Shown here: in pieces, positions 17,601 through 26,723 of the stretch | How the letters are laid out: the number at the start of each line of letters is the position of its first letter | Position numbering within the stretch: position 1 is the stretch's first letter | NCBI RefSeq assembly: GCF_022953055.1 | Contig: NZ_JALJEJ010000002.1 | Location: forward strand, 496,001-560,000 | Origin: Mucilaginibacter straminoryzae | Lineage (GTDB): Bacteria > Bacteroidota > Bacteroidia > Sphingobacteriales > Sphingobacteriaceae | Reading direction: 5' to 3' | DNA: 64,000 nucleotides | Program-made: the position numbers and the translations under genes | The notes under the pieces: model-generated | The model's input: the letters and a program-made list of their open reading frames with translations, nothing else | The model's database searches: none | Told to the model about the DNA's origin: nothing

Positions 17601-17966
17601 ATGAAGGAAGACCTACCTGTAATCATCATAGTACAAGTTCTCTTTTTTTTGATCTTGACGTTCATTATCCGATATCGGCTCACGCGGCGACAGAGTGTAA
17701 TTTTTTATAGCATCGTGATAGCTCTCTATCTTATAACTATTGGTGACTTAGTAAATGAATTCATCAACATGCCGCCTGTAGGAGAAGGAGGAACATGGTT
17801 CGTAATCGAAATGTATTCAATGATTGTTCCCGCAATATTAATAGGAGCGTCCCTAATAGTCTTTGTAACAAGTAACGTTTTAAGAAGTAGGAATTCAAGT
17901 AACATCAATTCGAAGAAGTGCGAACTACCTTTAACAGATAAGGTAAGTCCTTTGAATGATGAATAG
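17601..17966 (+). CDS. Small membrane protein of unknown function
   Basis: A 121-residue protein with three predicted membrane segments at about 6-23 (VIIIVQVLFFLILTFII), 30-50 (SVIFYSIVIALYLITIGDLV) and 70-92 (MYSMIVPAILIGASLIVFVT), then a polar tail with many Ser and Asn. I do not recognise the family. It is set apart from its neighbours: the stretch before it is gene-poor and the FadR-type operon after it has its own promoter. The hydrophobic pattern supports a real gene. Confidence 0.6.
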   Translation: MKEDLPVIIIVQVLFFLILTFIIRYRLTRRQSVIFYSIVIALYLITIGDLVNEFINMPPVGEGGTWFVIEMYSMIVPAILIGASLIVFVTSNVLRSRNSSNINSKKCELPLTDKVSPLNDE

Positions 17967-17985
17967 GACAAAAATTTCTCCAACA

Positions 17986-18021
17986 AAACATCAGATGTTT
18001 AAAATAAACATCATATATTTG
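17986..18021 (+). promoter_or_regulatory. Promoter and palindromic operator of the FadR-type regulator operon
   Basis: The perfect 15-base palindrome AAACATCAGATGTTT (17986-18000) is followed by TATATTTG (18014-18021), an exact match to the Bacteroidota -7 consensus TAnnTTTG. A second half-site ACATCAT lies between them. The palindrome covers the -33 region, so binding of a GntR/FadR dimer there should block transcription. The regulator ATG follows 20 bases after the -7 element, suggesting autorepression. Confidence 0.7.
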
Positions 18022-18041
18022 TGCCATAAAACAGAAAAGAC

Positions 18042-18695
18042 ATGGCTGCAAAAGAAAAATTGAGCGAAAAGGTGGTCAGGCAGATCAGGGAAGAAATTAC
18101 CGCAGGGAATTTTAAGGTGAATGAGAAGATCCCTTCTGAGCCTGAACTAATGGAGCGTTATAGCGTTGGGCGGTCTACTATCCGCGAGGCCATCAAGTCA
18201 TTGGCCGATTCGGGAATCTTACGGGTTCAGCAAGGCGCAGGCACTTTTGTGAATGCCTTTTCTGCACTGGAATCCATCGACCAGCGTCTTAAACGTGCCG
18301 ACTTTGAGCACATCAATGCCGTACGTAAGCTGCTCGAAAACGAAATTGTAACGCTGGCGGCCGAGCATCAGTCAGAACAGCACCTCAAAGAAATTGAAGA
18401 TTACCTACTGCAGCGTAAACAGGCTATTTTGAATGAACAAAGGCAGGCATGTATCGATGCCGACATCGCCTTTCACCTGGCCATTGCCCATGCATCGCTG
18501 AACCCGGTGCTGGCTGATCTATACCAGAGCTTTACCGTCATCATCCGCGACTTTTTCTCTAAGCGCGAAGCGCAGGGCATCGCCCATTTTGCCATGAGCC
18601 ATTACCTGCACGAAGCGCTTTACAACGCCATCAAAAACAAGAACGTAGAACAGGCCCGACAGATCACCAAAGAAATACTGGACCATAATTATTAA
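18042..18695 (+). CDS. FadR-subfamily GntR transcriptional regulator
   Basis: The 217-residue protein has an N-terminal winged-helix GntR domain (about 5-70, with EKIPSEPELMERYSVGRSTIREAIKSLADSGILRVQQGAGTFV) and a C-terminal FCD ligand-binding helical domain (about 90-215; His and Asp residues such as DADIAFHLAIAHAS are of the metal-binding type). Such regulators respond to small organic acids. The gene heads an operon with a TauE/SafE permease (6 bases apart) and a DUF1634 protein, so it very likely controls that transporter, and a palindrome at its own promoter suggests feedback. Confidence 0.9.
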   Translation: MAAKEKLSEKVVRQIREEITAGNFKVNEKIPSEPELMERYSVGRSTIREAIKSLADSGILRVQQGAGTFVNAFSALESIDQRLKRADFEHINAVRKLLENEIVTLAAEHQSEQHLKEIEDYLLQRKQAILNEQRQACIDADIAFHLAIAHASLNPVLADLYQSFTVIIRDFFSKREAQGIAHFAMSHYLHEALYNAIKNKNVEQARQITKEILDHNY

Positions 18696-18701
18696 TACAT
18701 C

Positions 18702-19535
18702 ATGACTATACTTACATTTTCCATCATCGTACTGCTGGGTGCTTTTCTGGCAGGCCTGGTGGGCTCACTCACCGGCCTCGGCGGCGGTGTGGTGGTTATC
18801 CCCTTGCTTACACTGGTTTTCCATGTGGATATCAGGTACGCTATTGGCGCGGCTTTACTGGCCTCTATCGCTAACTCATCGGGTGCGGCCAGCGCTTATG
18901 TAAAAGAAGGTATCACCAATATCAGGCTGGGGATGTTCCTGGAAATTGCCACTACAGTCGGCGCGGTTGTCGGTGCCGTATTAGCGGCCTACACCCCTAC
19001 CAATACCATCGCTATACTCTTCGGCGTCATCCTGCTGTTCTCTGCCGCCATGACCATCAGAAAAAAAAACCAGGAAGCTTTAACCGAAGGCAGCAAGCTG
19101 GCCGAAATCCTGAAGCTAAACAACAGCTACCCCACTAAAGACGGCGAGGTAGCCTATAAGTTAAAAAACGTAGGCGGCGGCTTTTCTATCATGACCATCG
19201 CGGGTGTCTTATCGGGATTGCTGGGTATCGGTTCCGGTGCGTTAAAGGTACTGGCGATGGATTCTACCATGCATATCCCTTTTAAAGTAAGTACCACTAC
19301 CAGCAACTTCATGATCGGCGTTACCGCCGCGGCGAGTGCCGTTGTTTACCTGCAACGCGGTTATATGAATCCGGGCATTGCGTTCCCCGTAGTGCTTGGC
19401 GTATTAGGTGGCGCCTTTACAGGTTCTAAATTACTAACCCGGCTAGACCCCACACTTTTACGCTACATATTTTGCGCGGCGATTGTATTCGTAGCAGCAG
19501 AAATGATGTATAACGGAATCAACCATCAATTTTAA
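18702..19535 (+). CDS. TauE/SafE family anion permease
   Basis: A 277-residue inner-membrane protein with about eight membrane segments and the two family repeats: GLVGSLTGLGGGVVVIPLL near the N-terminus and AGVLSGLLGIGSGALKVLAM in the second half. TauE/SafE proteins move organic sulfonates, sulfite, sulfoacetate or other small anions out of or into the cell. The paired DUF1634 protein and FadR-type regulator are a recurring set. The cargo cannot be read from the sequence. Confidence 0.9.
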   Translation: MTILTFSIIVLLGAFLAGLVGSLTGLGGGVVVIPLLTLVFHVDIRYAIGAALLASIANSSGAASAYVKEGITNIRLGMFLEIATTVGAVVGAVLAAYTPTNTIAILFGVILLFSAAMTIRKKNQEALTEGSKLAEILKLNNSYPTKDGEVAYKLKNVGGGFSIMTIAGVLSGLLGIGSGALKVLAMDSTMHIPFKVSTTTSNFMIGVTAAASAVVYLQRGYMNPGIAFPVVLGVLGGAFTGSKLLTRLDPTLLRYIFCAAIVFVAAEMMYNGINHQF

Positions 19536-19549
19536 TCATCAAAAAAGTT

Positions 19550-19951
19550 ATGAAAAAGATATTATCAGAGAGTTTTTGGGCCGATCAGGACATCGAGCAG
19601 CTCATCGGTAAACTGTTACGTTATGGCGTGGTAACGGCCAGCACGATCGTGCTAATTGGCGGTATCCTGCTGCTGATCCAACATGGGCAGGGACAGGTTC
19701 CATCATACCACCGCTTCGCGGGTGAAAGTGATAGCTATACTACTTTTAAGGGCATCGTCAGCGGTGCAATTTCGTTACAGGCTAAAGGCATCATCCAGTT
19801 AGGGGTAATTGTACTTATCGCGACGCCAATTATGCGCATTGCATTTTCATTGGTCGGCTTTATCCTCGAAAAAGACAAAATGTACATTTTGATCACCTTA
19901 ATTGTGCTTTGCGTAATGCTCTTCAGCACGATAGGTGGATTAAAGATCTGA
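19550..19951 (+). CDS. DUF1634 membrane protein
   Basis: A 133-residue protein with three membrane segments (about 25-45, 80-100 and 108-130) and the conserved region LRYGVVTASTIVLIGGILLLIQHG. DUF1634 genes lie next to TauE/SafE genes in many bacteria, so it is likely a small subunit or partner of the upstream permease. It starts 14 bases after that gene, and the operon ends in the hairpin that follows. Confidence 0.88.
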   Translation: MKKILSESFWADQDIEQLIGKLLRYGVVTASTIVLIGGILLLIQHGQGQVPSYHRFAGESDSYTTFKGIVSGAISLQAKGIIQLGVIVLIATPIMRIAFSLVGFILEKDKMYILITLIVLCVMLFSTIGGLKI

Positions 19952-19962
19952 TTCATTACAAC

Positions 19963-20002
19963 AAAAGAGGAGGCTAACCCTCACGAAGGCGCCTCCTCTT
20001 TT
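19963..20002. terminator. Bidirectional terminator between convergent operons
   Basis: A perfect 12-bp inverted repeat, AAAAGAGGAGGC (19963-19974) and GCCTCCTCTTTT (19991-20002), has a T-run on each strand's exit side. It lies between the plus-strand permease operon and the minus-strand GH29 gene and serves both. Confidence 0.9.
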
Positions 20003-20034
20003 CACAAACGTATCAGTCAGAACTAGCGTATTGC

Positions 20035-21441
20035 CTATCTCGGTTCGTTATAAATTTGGAACTCTGCTATAGACGGTGCATTATCATACGTCTGGATAGC
20101 CATCCGTACTTTTTCACCCTTTACCGCCGGGAAGCGGTTAAGCTTCACACGGTTCAGATTCTCGCCTTCAAAAAGCACCTTCCAGGTGTTGTTGCTGAAG
20201 TATTCCAGCTTGTATTTTTTGATGTTGGGTTTATGCTCGAACACTACGACCGCATTAAAAGTCTGCGGTGTGCGGAAATCTACCTCATACCACGGATTTT
20301 TCACTTCCGGGTTTGATTGCCATGAAGAGTCGAAATCGTCATCATTGGCAAAATCCATAATGTTCATATCGTCGCTCCAGCTTGAATTTGCCGGTTGATG
20401 TTTCGCCAGGTTAGAAGCAATAATAGGTGCGCCGGTTGCTTTAAAGTCAGATTTCGAACCATCATTATTCCACAACGAGCCGATTGTTTTTAGGGCATCC
20501 AAGGCATTTTCGTCAAACAAACCATCACGGTTCGGCGCTACATTCAGGATAAAATTACAGTTGGCTTTATTCAAGGTCACCAAAGTTTCGTTCACCAGTT
20601 TCGCCGGATCTTTTACCGGGGTGGTGGGCATGTTTGTTTTCCAGAACCATGACGATTGCAGCGGCAAGCAAGCTAATGATGGCATTTGGTTAATATCTTT
20701 CGACATGCGTTGCCCGGCACCCATTTCATATGTTTTAATGTCGGTATAATACAGCCCGTCTTTCGGATACTTAGCCCCGTTCAGGTCCATCAGGATACAG
20801 TTCGGTTGCAGCGATTTTACCAACTGATAGATCTGCTGAAAAGGTATATCATCATAAGAAATACGCGACCATGGCGCATCCCAGCCGTCGATGATCAGAG
20901 CCTCAATCGGCCCGTAGTTTGTCAATAGTTCGGTCAGCTGCTTCTTCACCATTTCAATATGCCATGGCTTAATTTCATTCGGGCGAAGCTTGTGATGCGT
21001 ATCCAGGATAGAATAGTAAAGCATCACTTTTAAACCATTTGCACGGAATGCGTTAACAAACTGCCTTACCACATCCTTTTTGTATGGGCTGTGCATAACG
21101 CTGTAATCGGTAGTTTTGGTATCCCAGATACAAAATCCGCTGTGGTGTTTGGTAGTTAAACAGCCGTAAGTCATATGGGCTGATTTTGCCGCCTTTGCCC
21201 ATTGGTCTGCATTTAATTTAGTTGGATTGAATGCAGATGGCGAAGCCTCCGGGTCGGGCCAGTCCTGGTTAAAGTATGTCGGGATGTTAAAGTGAATGAA
21301 CATACCGAATTTCAGATCCACGAAGGATTGCTGCAATTCATTCAGCGGCTTACCTCGCTTTTGCTGTGCGTGGCCCGAAATTGCCGTAACAACCAAAGCA
21401 CAAGCAATAAATAGTGACCGTACGGTCGTGAAAAGTTTCAT
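20035..21441 (-). CDS. Secreted GH29 alpha-L-fucosidase with C-terminal discoidin-type domain
   Basis: The 468-residue protein has a signal peptide (to about 25), a GH29 catalytic barrel (about 30-335; start KFGMFIHFN, the CLTTKHHSGFCIWDTK region and YGPIEALIIDGWD with Asp185 as likely nucleophile) and a C-terminal F5/8 type C-like domain (about 345-468, WYEVDFRTPQTFNAVVVFE). It should release terminal alpha-linked fucose from glycans in the periplasm or at the surface. It is the only glycoside hydrolase of this Sus locus and follows SusD after 58 bases. Confidence 0.88.
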   Translation of the reverse strand: MKLFTTVRSLFIACALVVTAISGHAQQKRGKPLNELQQSFVDLKFGMFIHFNIPTYFNQDWPDPEASPSAFNPTKLNADQWAKAAKSAHMTYGCLTTKHHSGFCIWDTKTTDYSVMHSPYKKDVVRQFVNAFRANGLKVMLYYSILDTHHKLRPNEIKPWHIEMVKKQLTELLTNYGPIEALIIDGWDAPWSRISYDDIPFQQIYQLVKSLQPNCILMDLNGAKYPKDGLYYTDIKTYEMGAGQRMSKDINQMPSLACLPLQSSWFWKTNMPTTPVKDPAKLVNETLVTLNKANCNFILNVAPNRDGLFDENALDALKTIGSLWNNDGSKSDFKATGAPIIASNLAKHQPANSSWSDDMNIMDFANDDDFDSSWQSNPEVKNPWYEVDFRTPQTFNAVVVFEHKPNIKKYKLEYFSNNTWKVLFEGENLNRVKLNRFPAVKGEKVRMAIQTYDNAPSIAEFQIYNEPR

Positions 21442-21499
21442 ATAAACAATAATTGATAGATTTTATAGTTACCGGCCGGCAAATGCCGGCCGGATAGTT

Positions 21500-23122
21500 T
21501 TATTTCCACAATGGATTTTGCGTCAAAACACCTTTCGACGCGTCCACCGCTGATTGCGGGATAGGCCATTGGTAAAATTTCGCATTGTTGAAATAGCGCT
21601 GCTCGATCACCGTTTTTGGATACTTGTTAATCCGGCCGTTCGCCGTGCTGATATTGCTGATCCCCGCAGAAGCATCAACCGTATAGATAGGTCCCTGCAT
21701 TACCTGCTCGCCAATTTTCCAACGTAACACATCAAAATAACGTAAGCCTTCGCCTGCCAGCTCGATACGGCGCTCGTGACGGATAAAATTACGCATATTC
21801 ACCTGATTTACAGCCAAGCCGTTAACCGCAAAGGTTTGTGCAACTGTTGGCATGCCCGCCCTTGTACGGATCTGGTCTAAAGCCGCAATTACATCGGTAC
21901 CCGGGCCGCTTACTTCGTTCTGCGCTTCGGCATAATTCAACAACACTTCGCCATAACGGAATGCCTTCCAGTTGTTGGTGCCCGAACGTACGTAATCATA
22001 ACGATCCACATTCTTGCACCAGGAATATCCCGAGCGCGAACCAAGGTCGCCCCCGATGCGGTCGCCGGCATTATTGAAAGGATCATACTGATTAATGTTA
22101 GGAAAATAAGGATAAGCGTAGATATCGCCCGGGCATAACACGGTTTGCCGCAAGCGCGGATCGCGGTTATTATAAGGATCGGTAGCTACATAGCCCGGAT
22201 CCTTCGTGTAAGGGTAATAACCGTTCTTACTTTCGTAATCGTTCACCAGTTCCGAAGTTGGGTCCATTATATTACGCCCATTCATCAGCGCCTGCGAACC
22301 AAGGATATCGCGTAAAGAATTTTGCTTTACGGAAAGTGTATAACCGAAAGACCAGATATCTTCTGACGAGTAATCGCCATCTTTCTGGAAGAAATTGAAA
22401 TAATTCGCATACAGTTTATATACGCCCAGATCCATCACTGCCTTTGCAGCTGCAGCGGCATTGGTATAGTCTGCCGCGTACAAATAGATGCGTGCCTTCA
22501 ACGCAAGTGCAGCACCTTTGGTAGCCCGGCCCTGGTCTGATCCAGAATAACTTAACGGCAGATCAGCGGCAGCTTCGTCCAGCCATTGGATTTCCTGTTT
22601 CTGAATATCTGCTTTAGGTGTTTTAGGAATATCAGCGGCATTAGGGTCAGTAATCAGCGAAGTTACCAACGGCACGTCCCCGTATAGGGTGGTCATGATA
22701 AAGTAGCGATATGCCAGCACAAACTTTACCTCGGCGATCAGGCGTTTCTTCAGCGCGGGGTCCATATCCGGCACTTTATCTACGTTGGCAAAAAAACTGA
22801 AGGCCTGACGCATAGGCGCATAGCTCCATTCCTTACCGCTGATGGTCGGGTCTTGCGTACTGTTTCCGAAACGACGCGTGGTTGGGTCGTTACTGATCCC
22901 GTTATCGCTCATGCCCTCGTAATAAACAAAGTTGTCTTGCGGCATATAGGTATACATCCGCGTAGCGAACATGGTGGCATCGTCAGCAGACTGCCAGTAG
23001 GTATCATCCGTGATCTGGTTAAGCGGATGTTCGTCAAGCAAGTCTTTTTTACAGCCGCCGAGCATAACCAACGCGATCAGAAGCCCGGCAAATATTGATA
23101 TATGATTTTTTTGCTTTTTCAT
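21500..23122 (-). CDS. SusD/RagB-like lipoprotein of the fucosidase locus
   Basis: A 540-residue protein with lipobox LVMLGGCKKD, the N-terminal SusD segment HPLNQITDDTYWQSADDATMFATRMYTYM, TPR helices (LIAEVKFVLAYRYFIMTTLYGD) and a C-terminal part with FRYGEVLLNYAEAQNE and the final QWPIPQSAVDASKG...NPLW signature. It should bind the fucosylated glycan on the cell surface and hand it to the SusC channel encoded 30 bases upstream. Confidence 0.93.
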   Translation of the reverse strand: MKKQKNHISIFAGLLIALVMLGGCKKDLLDEHPLNQITDDTYWQSADDATMFATRMYTYMPQDNFVYYEGMSDNGISNDPTTRRFGNSTQDPTISGKEWSYAPMRQAFSFFANVDKVPDMDPALKKRLIAEVKFVLAYRYFIMTTLYGDVPLVTSLITDPNAADIPKTPKADIQKQEIQWLDEAAADLPLSYSGSDQGRATKGAALALKARIYLYAADYTNAAAAAKAVMDLGVYKLYANYFNFFQKDGDYSSEDIWSFGYTLSVKQNSLRDILGSQALMNGRNIMDPTSELVNDYESKNGYYPYTKDPGYVATDPYNNRDPRLRQTVLCPGDIYAYPYFPNINQYDPFNNAGDRIGGDLGSRSGYSWCKNVDRYDYVRSGTNNWKAFRYGEVLLNYAEAQNEVSGPGTDVIAALDQIRTRAGMPTVAQTFAVNGLAVNQVNMRNFIRHERRIELAGEGLRYFDVLRWKIGEQVMQGPIYTVDASAGISNISTANGRINKYPKTVIEQRYFNNAKFYQWPIPQSAVDASKGVLTQNPLWK

Positions 23123-23152
23123 GATTTCATTTTTGCATTAAGCAGCTTTGTT

Positions 23153-26100
23153 TTAAAAGGTGACATTTAGGCCAAGGCTAAGGTTACGTACCTGCGGATA
23201 GTTGGATCCGTCGCCGTAATTGGCAATCTCCGGATCAAGGCTTTTCGGAAAGTTCTTACTGGTGATCAGGAACAGGTTATCCCCTGCCACAAAAAACCTA
23301 GCAGAGCTGATTCCCAGTTTCTTAACAAAAGCATTGGAGAACGTATAGCCTAACTGAGCATTCTTAAAACGCGTGTATGCAGCCTTAAATAACCACCAGC
23401 TATTGAACTGCCCGTTATTGATGGACTGATCTGTGCGCAATATCGGGTAGCGGGCATTAGGGTTTGAGGGCGACCAGTAATCCAGTTGAGATTGTAAGAT
23501 GTTGCCATCTCCGTTAAAGAAGAACGGCACCTGCGCACCGCCGCTTACCCTTAGCAGGTTACTGAACACACCTTGCAACAGCACGGATGCGTCAAAGCCT
23601 TTATAGCTGGCAGAAAGGCTGACACCATAACGATAATGCGGCGTAGCCTGACCTAACAGCACGCGATCATCCGGAGTGATCTTTCCATCACCGTTTACGT
23701 CTTTGAACTTAATATCGCCGGGGATATTCCTGGGATCTTGGGTGGCATGACTGGCAATATCCTGGGTAGACTGGAATAAACCTTCGGCCTGCAAACCGTA
23801 CCACACCCATCTGGATTGCCCCACAATAAGGGGATTATCGCCATAGCTTGGCCCGGTACCGCCAAGATCAAGAATTTTATTACGTGAATCTGAGAAGTTA
23901 ACCGCAGCCTTGTAGGCTAATTTGCCAATATTGTTACGGTATGCCAGGTTGATCTCAAAGCCTTGGTTTTGTAGTTTACCCACGTTTTGTTGTGGCGCGC
24001 CGATACCATAGGTACTTGGAACCGATGGCGAACGTAGTATACCAGTTGTTTTATCACGGAAAATATCTACGTTCAGGTCCAGGTTCTTTAATAAGGTAAG
24101 GTCGAGGCCCAGGTTGATGGTTGTTTTCACCTCCCAGGTTAAGTTAGGGTTTGGTGAGTTATTATAGTAAGTGGTGGTATACGCCGCTTTATTGAGCACA
24201 TAAGTACTTTGTGCAATGGTGTTTGCCCAGGGATAAAGCCCGCTGGCATTCTGGTTACCCACCTGCCCAACGGAGGCCCGCAGCTTCAGGAAGGTGATGA
24301 TATTTGCCGCAGGTTTAAGAAATTCCTCTTCGGAAGCAATCCAGCCAAGAGATGCGGATGGAAAGAAGCCGTATTTTTTATTTTTGAAAACAGAAGTACC
24401 GTCATACCTCGCGTTGGCTTCGAGCAGGTACTTGCCATTGTAATTATAATTTACACGGCCAAACCATGAACGAATAGCATAGGAGGTAGCGTTACCGGAT
24501 ACATTGGTAAGTGTAGGGTCTGATGAACCGGCATCAACCTGATCCAAAGAATTATTTAAAAATCCGTAACGGCTAATGCTGTTAAAATCATACCTGTCCT
24601 GCTCTTGTGAATAACCTGCCAAAACTTTTACGCCATGTTTCCCAAAGGCCTGGGTATAGTTCAGGGTAACTAACGCTGTCGGGTGAACTTGTGAGTAATT
24701 GGCCTTGTAAACGCTGTTGGGGTTATTGTTATACGTCACAATTTGCTCATCATCATTATACAGCAGATACTTGTTATAAAAAGCAGAGGTAAAGCTATTA
24801 GTGTAATTATAGCCATAAGTACCGTTCAAAACCAGGTTATCCAGTATCTTAAACTCTGCCAGGAAGTTGGTATTGATGGTGTTGAGTGTTTCATTCTGTA
24901 TGCCGCCCTTGGTCATGATGTCATTAGGCTGCGCGCCGCCGCGGTAGCTGCGGTCATGCCCGGCTTTGGTATAAGGGTACTCAGTCACTGGTACGATATA
25001 CGACCATTGCAGGGCGTTACCAATGCCGTATGAAGGTTGCTCTTTATCCTCTTTGGTTAAAATTGAATTGATACCCAGTTTCAGTCTTTTCGAAACCTGT
25101 ACATTAACATTGGCGCGAGTGCTGTAACGCTTATAGTCGACATTCTTGATCAGACCGCCCTGGTCCAAATAACCGGCAGATACGTAATAATCAGTATTTT
25201 TAGAACCACCGGTAATACTCAGGTTTTGCTGATTTTGCAGCGCCTGGTTATCTAAAATGTAAGGCAGCCAGTTGGTGCTCGGCAATTCGCCGCTTTTGTA
25301 TTTAGCTACCAGATCCGGCGTAAACTTCACCTGTGTAGACGGATTGTCATTTCGTTGTGCCTGGTTATACAGGTCTACAAATTGTGGTGCATCTACAAAC
25401 TTAGGCAACCTCGCAGGGCGCTGAAAACCAAACATGGTATTATACTGGATTACGGTCTTGCTGTTCAGCTTACCTTTTTTAGTAGTTACCAGTACTACAC
25501 CGCCAGACGCACGGGCACCGTAGATGGCCGTTGCTGAAGCATCTTTCAGGATACTTACCGATTCGATATCCGCCGGGTTCAGGTAATCTATCCCGTTAAC
25601 GGCCATACCGTCCACGATAAACAACACGGGGTTATTAGATAACGTACTGTTACCACGAATATCTACCTGGGTGGAACCATAACCGGGGTTGGCGTCTGTC
25701 TGCTGAATATTCAAACCTGCTGCCTGCCCCTGTAAGATGTTTAGTACAGATGGTACTGCCCTGTTCTCGATATCCTTGCCTGCTACTGTGGCTACTGAAC
25801 TGGTTACATTTGCTTTCTGCTGGGTACCATAGCCAATCACCACCACTTCACTCAAACTGGACGACATCTGCATCAGGGTAGCAGAAATTTCTTTATGGTT
25901 GGCGTCAACCTGGATGGTCTTCTCAAAACGGCTTAGGCCTATCATCGTTACTACCAGGGTGTAATTACCCTCGGGTACACGCTGGAAGGTAAATTCGCCA
26001 TTGGTGTCAGAAATACCACCTTTTTCAAACGCAGTACCTTTTAAGCTAATGGTGGCACCGGGCAGGGGCTGCCCTTTTTCGTCCACTACTTTCAAATGAA

Positions 26101-26560
26101 GATCAACAGCTGCGAATACCGATTTGATCTTATCGAACCATGACATCTCCTTATGCCTGACCACAATTGAATTACTGGAAATAGAATAAGTTAAGGGCAA
26201 TTTATCAAACAGCTGATCCAAAGCTGCATTAACCGGCGCATCCGTTACCCGGAATGTTGTTTTTATCCGGGCGATTTCACTGTTCTCTTCCCAAAAAAAA
26301 CGATAGCCGGTTTCTTTCTGAAGCTGTTTAAAAACTTTTGTAAGCGGTTCGTTCTTCACGTTTAATGTTACAAGCTGGCCGTAGCTTTTTGCCGATACCT
26401 GTAAACATGTGATGGCTACCAACGCGATAATCATTTTCATTACCATCAAAAATTTAAGTACAGTACGCCGCCTGGTATTAGCAGGCACTGCACGCAAGTT
26501 TAAATTCATACCTTTGTACGTTTGGGTAAATGGTGATACATTAATTTCTTTTTCAATCAT
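23153..26560 (-). CDS. SusC/RagA TonB-dependent receptor with STN domain, fucosidase locus
   Basis: This 1135-residue outer-membrane transporter has a signal region (about 33-62), STN domain (about 66-120, VTLNVKNEPLTKVFKQLQKETGYRFFW), regulatory beta-sandwich (about 155-232), plug (about 240-365, SILKDASATAIYGARASGGVVLVTT) and a barrel ending in NVTF. The STN domain fits signalling to the FecR/sigma pair upstream. The start is uncertain: the first ATG at 26560 lies inside a small hairpin (ATCGGC/GCCGAT, 26559-26574), and the ATG at 26509 (residue 18) is an alternative. Confidence 0.93.
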   Translation of the reverse strand: MIEKEINVSPFTQTYKGMNLNLRAVPANTRRRTVLKFLMVMKMIIALVAITCLQVSAKSYGQLVTLNVKNEPLTKVFKQLQKETGYRFFWEENSEIARIKTTFRVTDAPVNAALDQLFDKLPLTYSISSNSIVVRHKEMSWFDKIKSVFAAVDLHLKVVDEKGQPLPGATISLKGTAFEKGGISDTNGEFTFQRVPEGNYTLVVTMIGLSRFEKTIQVDANHKEISATLMQMSSSLSEVVVIGYGTQQKANVTSSVATVAGKDIENRAVPSVLNILQGQAAGLNIQQTDANPGYGSTQVDIRGNSTLSNNPVLFIVDGMAVNGIDYLNPADIESVSILKDASATAIYGARASGGVVLVTTKKGKLNSKTVIQYNTMFGFQRPARLPKFVDAPQFVDLYNQAQRNDNPSTQVKFTPDLVAKYKSGELPSTNWLPYILDNQALQNQQNLSITGGSKNTDYYVSAGYLDQGGLIKNVDYKRYSTRANVNVQVSKRLKLGINSILTKEDKEQPSYGIGNALQWSYIVPVTEYPYTKAGHDRSYRGGAQPNDIMTKGGIQNETLNTINTNFLAEFKILDNLVLNGTYGYNYTNSFTSAFYNKYLLYNDDEQIVTYNNNPNSVYKANYSQVHPTALVTLNYTQAFGKHGVKVLAGYSQEQDRYDFNSISRYGFLNNSLDQVDAGSSDPTLTNVSGNATSYAIRSWFGRVNYNYNGKYLLEANARYDGTSVFKNKKYGFFPSASLGWIASEEEFLKPAANIITFLKLRASVGQVGNQNASGLYPWANTIAQSTYVLNKAAYTTTYYNNSPNPNLTWEVKTTINLGLDLTLLKNLDLNVDIFRDKTTGILRSPSVPSTYGIGAPQQNVGKLQNQGFEINLAYRNNIGKLAYKAAVNFSDSRNKILDLGGTGPSYGDNPLIVGQSRWVWYGLQAEGLFQSTQDIASHATQDPRNIPGDIKFKDVNGDGKITPDDRVLLGQATPHYRYGVSLSASYKGFDASVLLQGVFSNLLRVSGGAQVPFFFNGDGNILQSQLDYWSPSNPNARYPILRTDQSINNGQFNSWWLFKAAYTRFKNAQLGYTFSNAFVKKLGISSARFFVAGDNLFLITSKNFPKSLDPEIANYGDGSNYPQVRNLSLGLNVTF

Positions 26561-26634
26561 CGGCCTGTGCCGATCTGTTAAAGGAGAATCCAGACATGCC
26601 GGGGATGGGTTCCAATCACGCCCCGGCTTTTTTG
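26523..26634 (+). ncRNA. Candidate antisense RNA over the susC leader
   Basis: On the strand opposite to susC, TACCTTTG (26509-26516) matches the -7 promoter consensus TAnnTTTG, and a strong terminator follows: GCCGGGG (26598-26604) pairs with CCCCGGC (26621-26627), then TTTTTT (26628-26633). A 112-base transcript would carry a second hairpin at 26559-26574 and be complementary to the 5' leader of susC. No plus-strand gene ends here, so the terminator has no other client. Small RNAs antisense to susC leaders are known in Bacteroides (DonS-type). The -33 element is poor and the -7 match also overlaps a possible ribosome site of susC. Confidence 0.35.
26598..26634 (+). terminator. Plus-strand Rho-independent terminator between susC and fecR
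   Basis: A 7-bp all-GC stem (26598-26604 with 26621-26627, 16-base loop) is followed by six T on the plus strand. The minus strand has no T-run on its exit side, so it does not serve the fecR/susC transcript. Confidence 0.75.
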
Positions 26635-26723
26635 TTCCCCCTTTTTTTTCGAAGAGCAGTTAGGTTATTGTTCTATTTCCATAGGCTACTAAGGGTTATA
26701 TATTTTATCAATTCGTTATAGAT

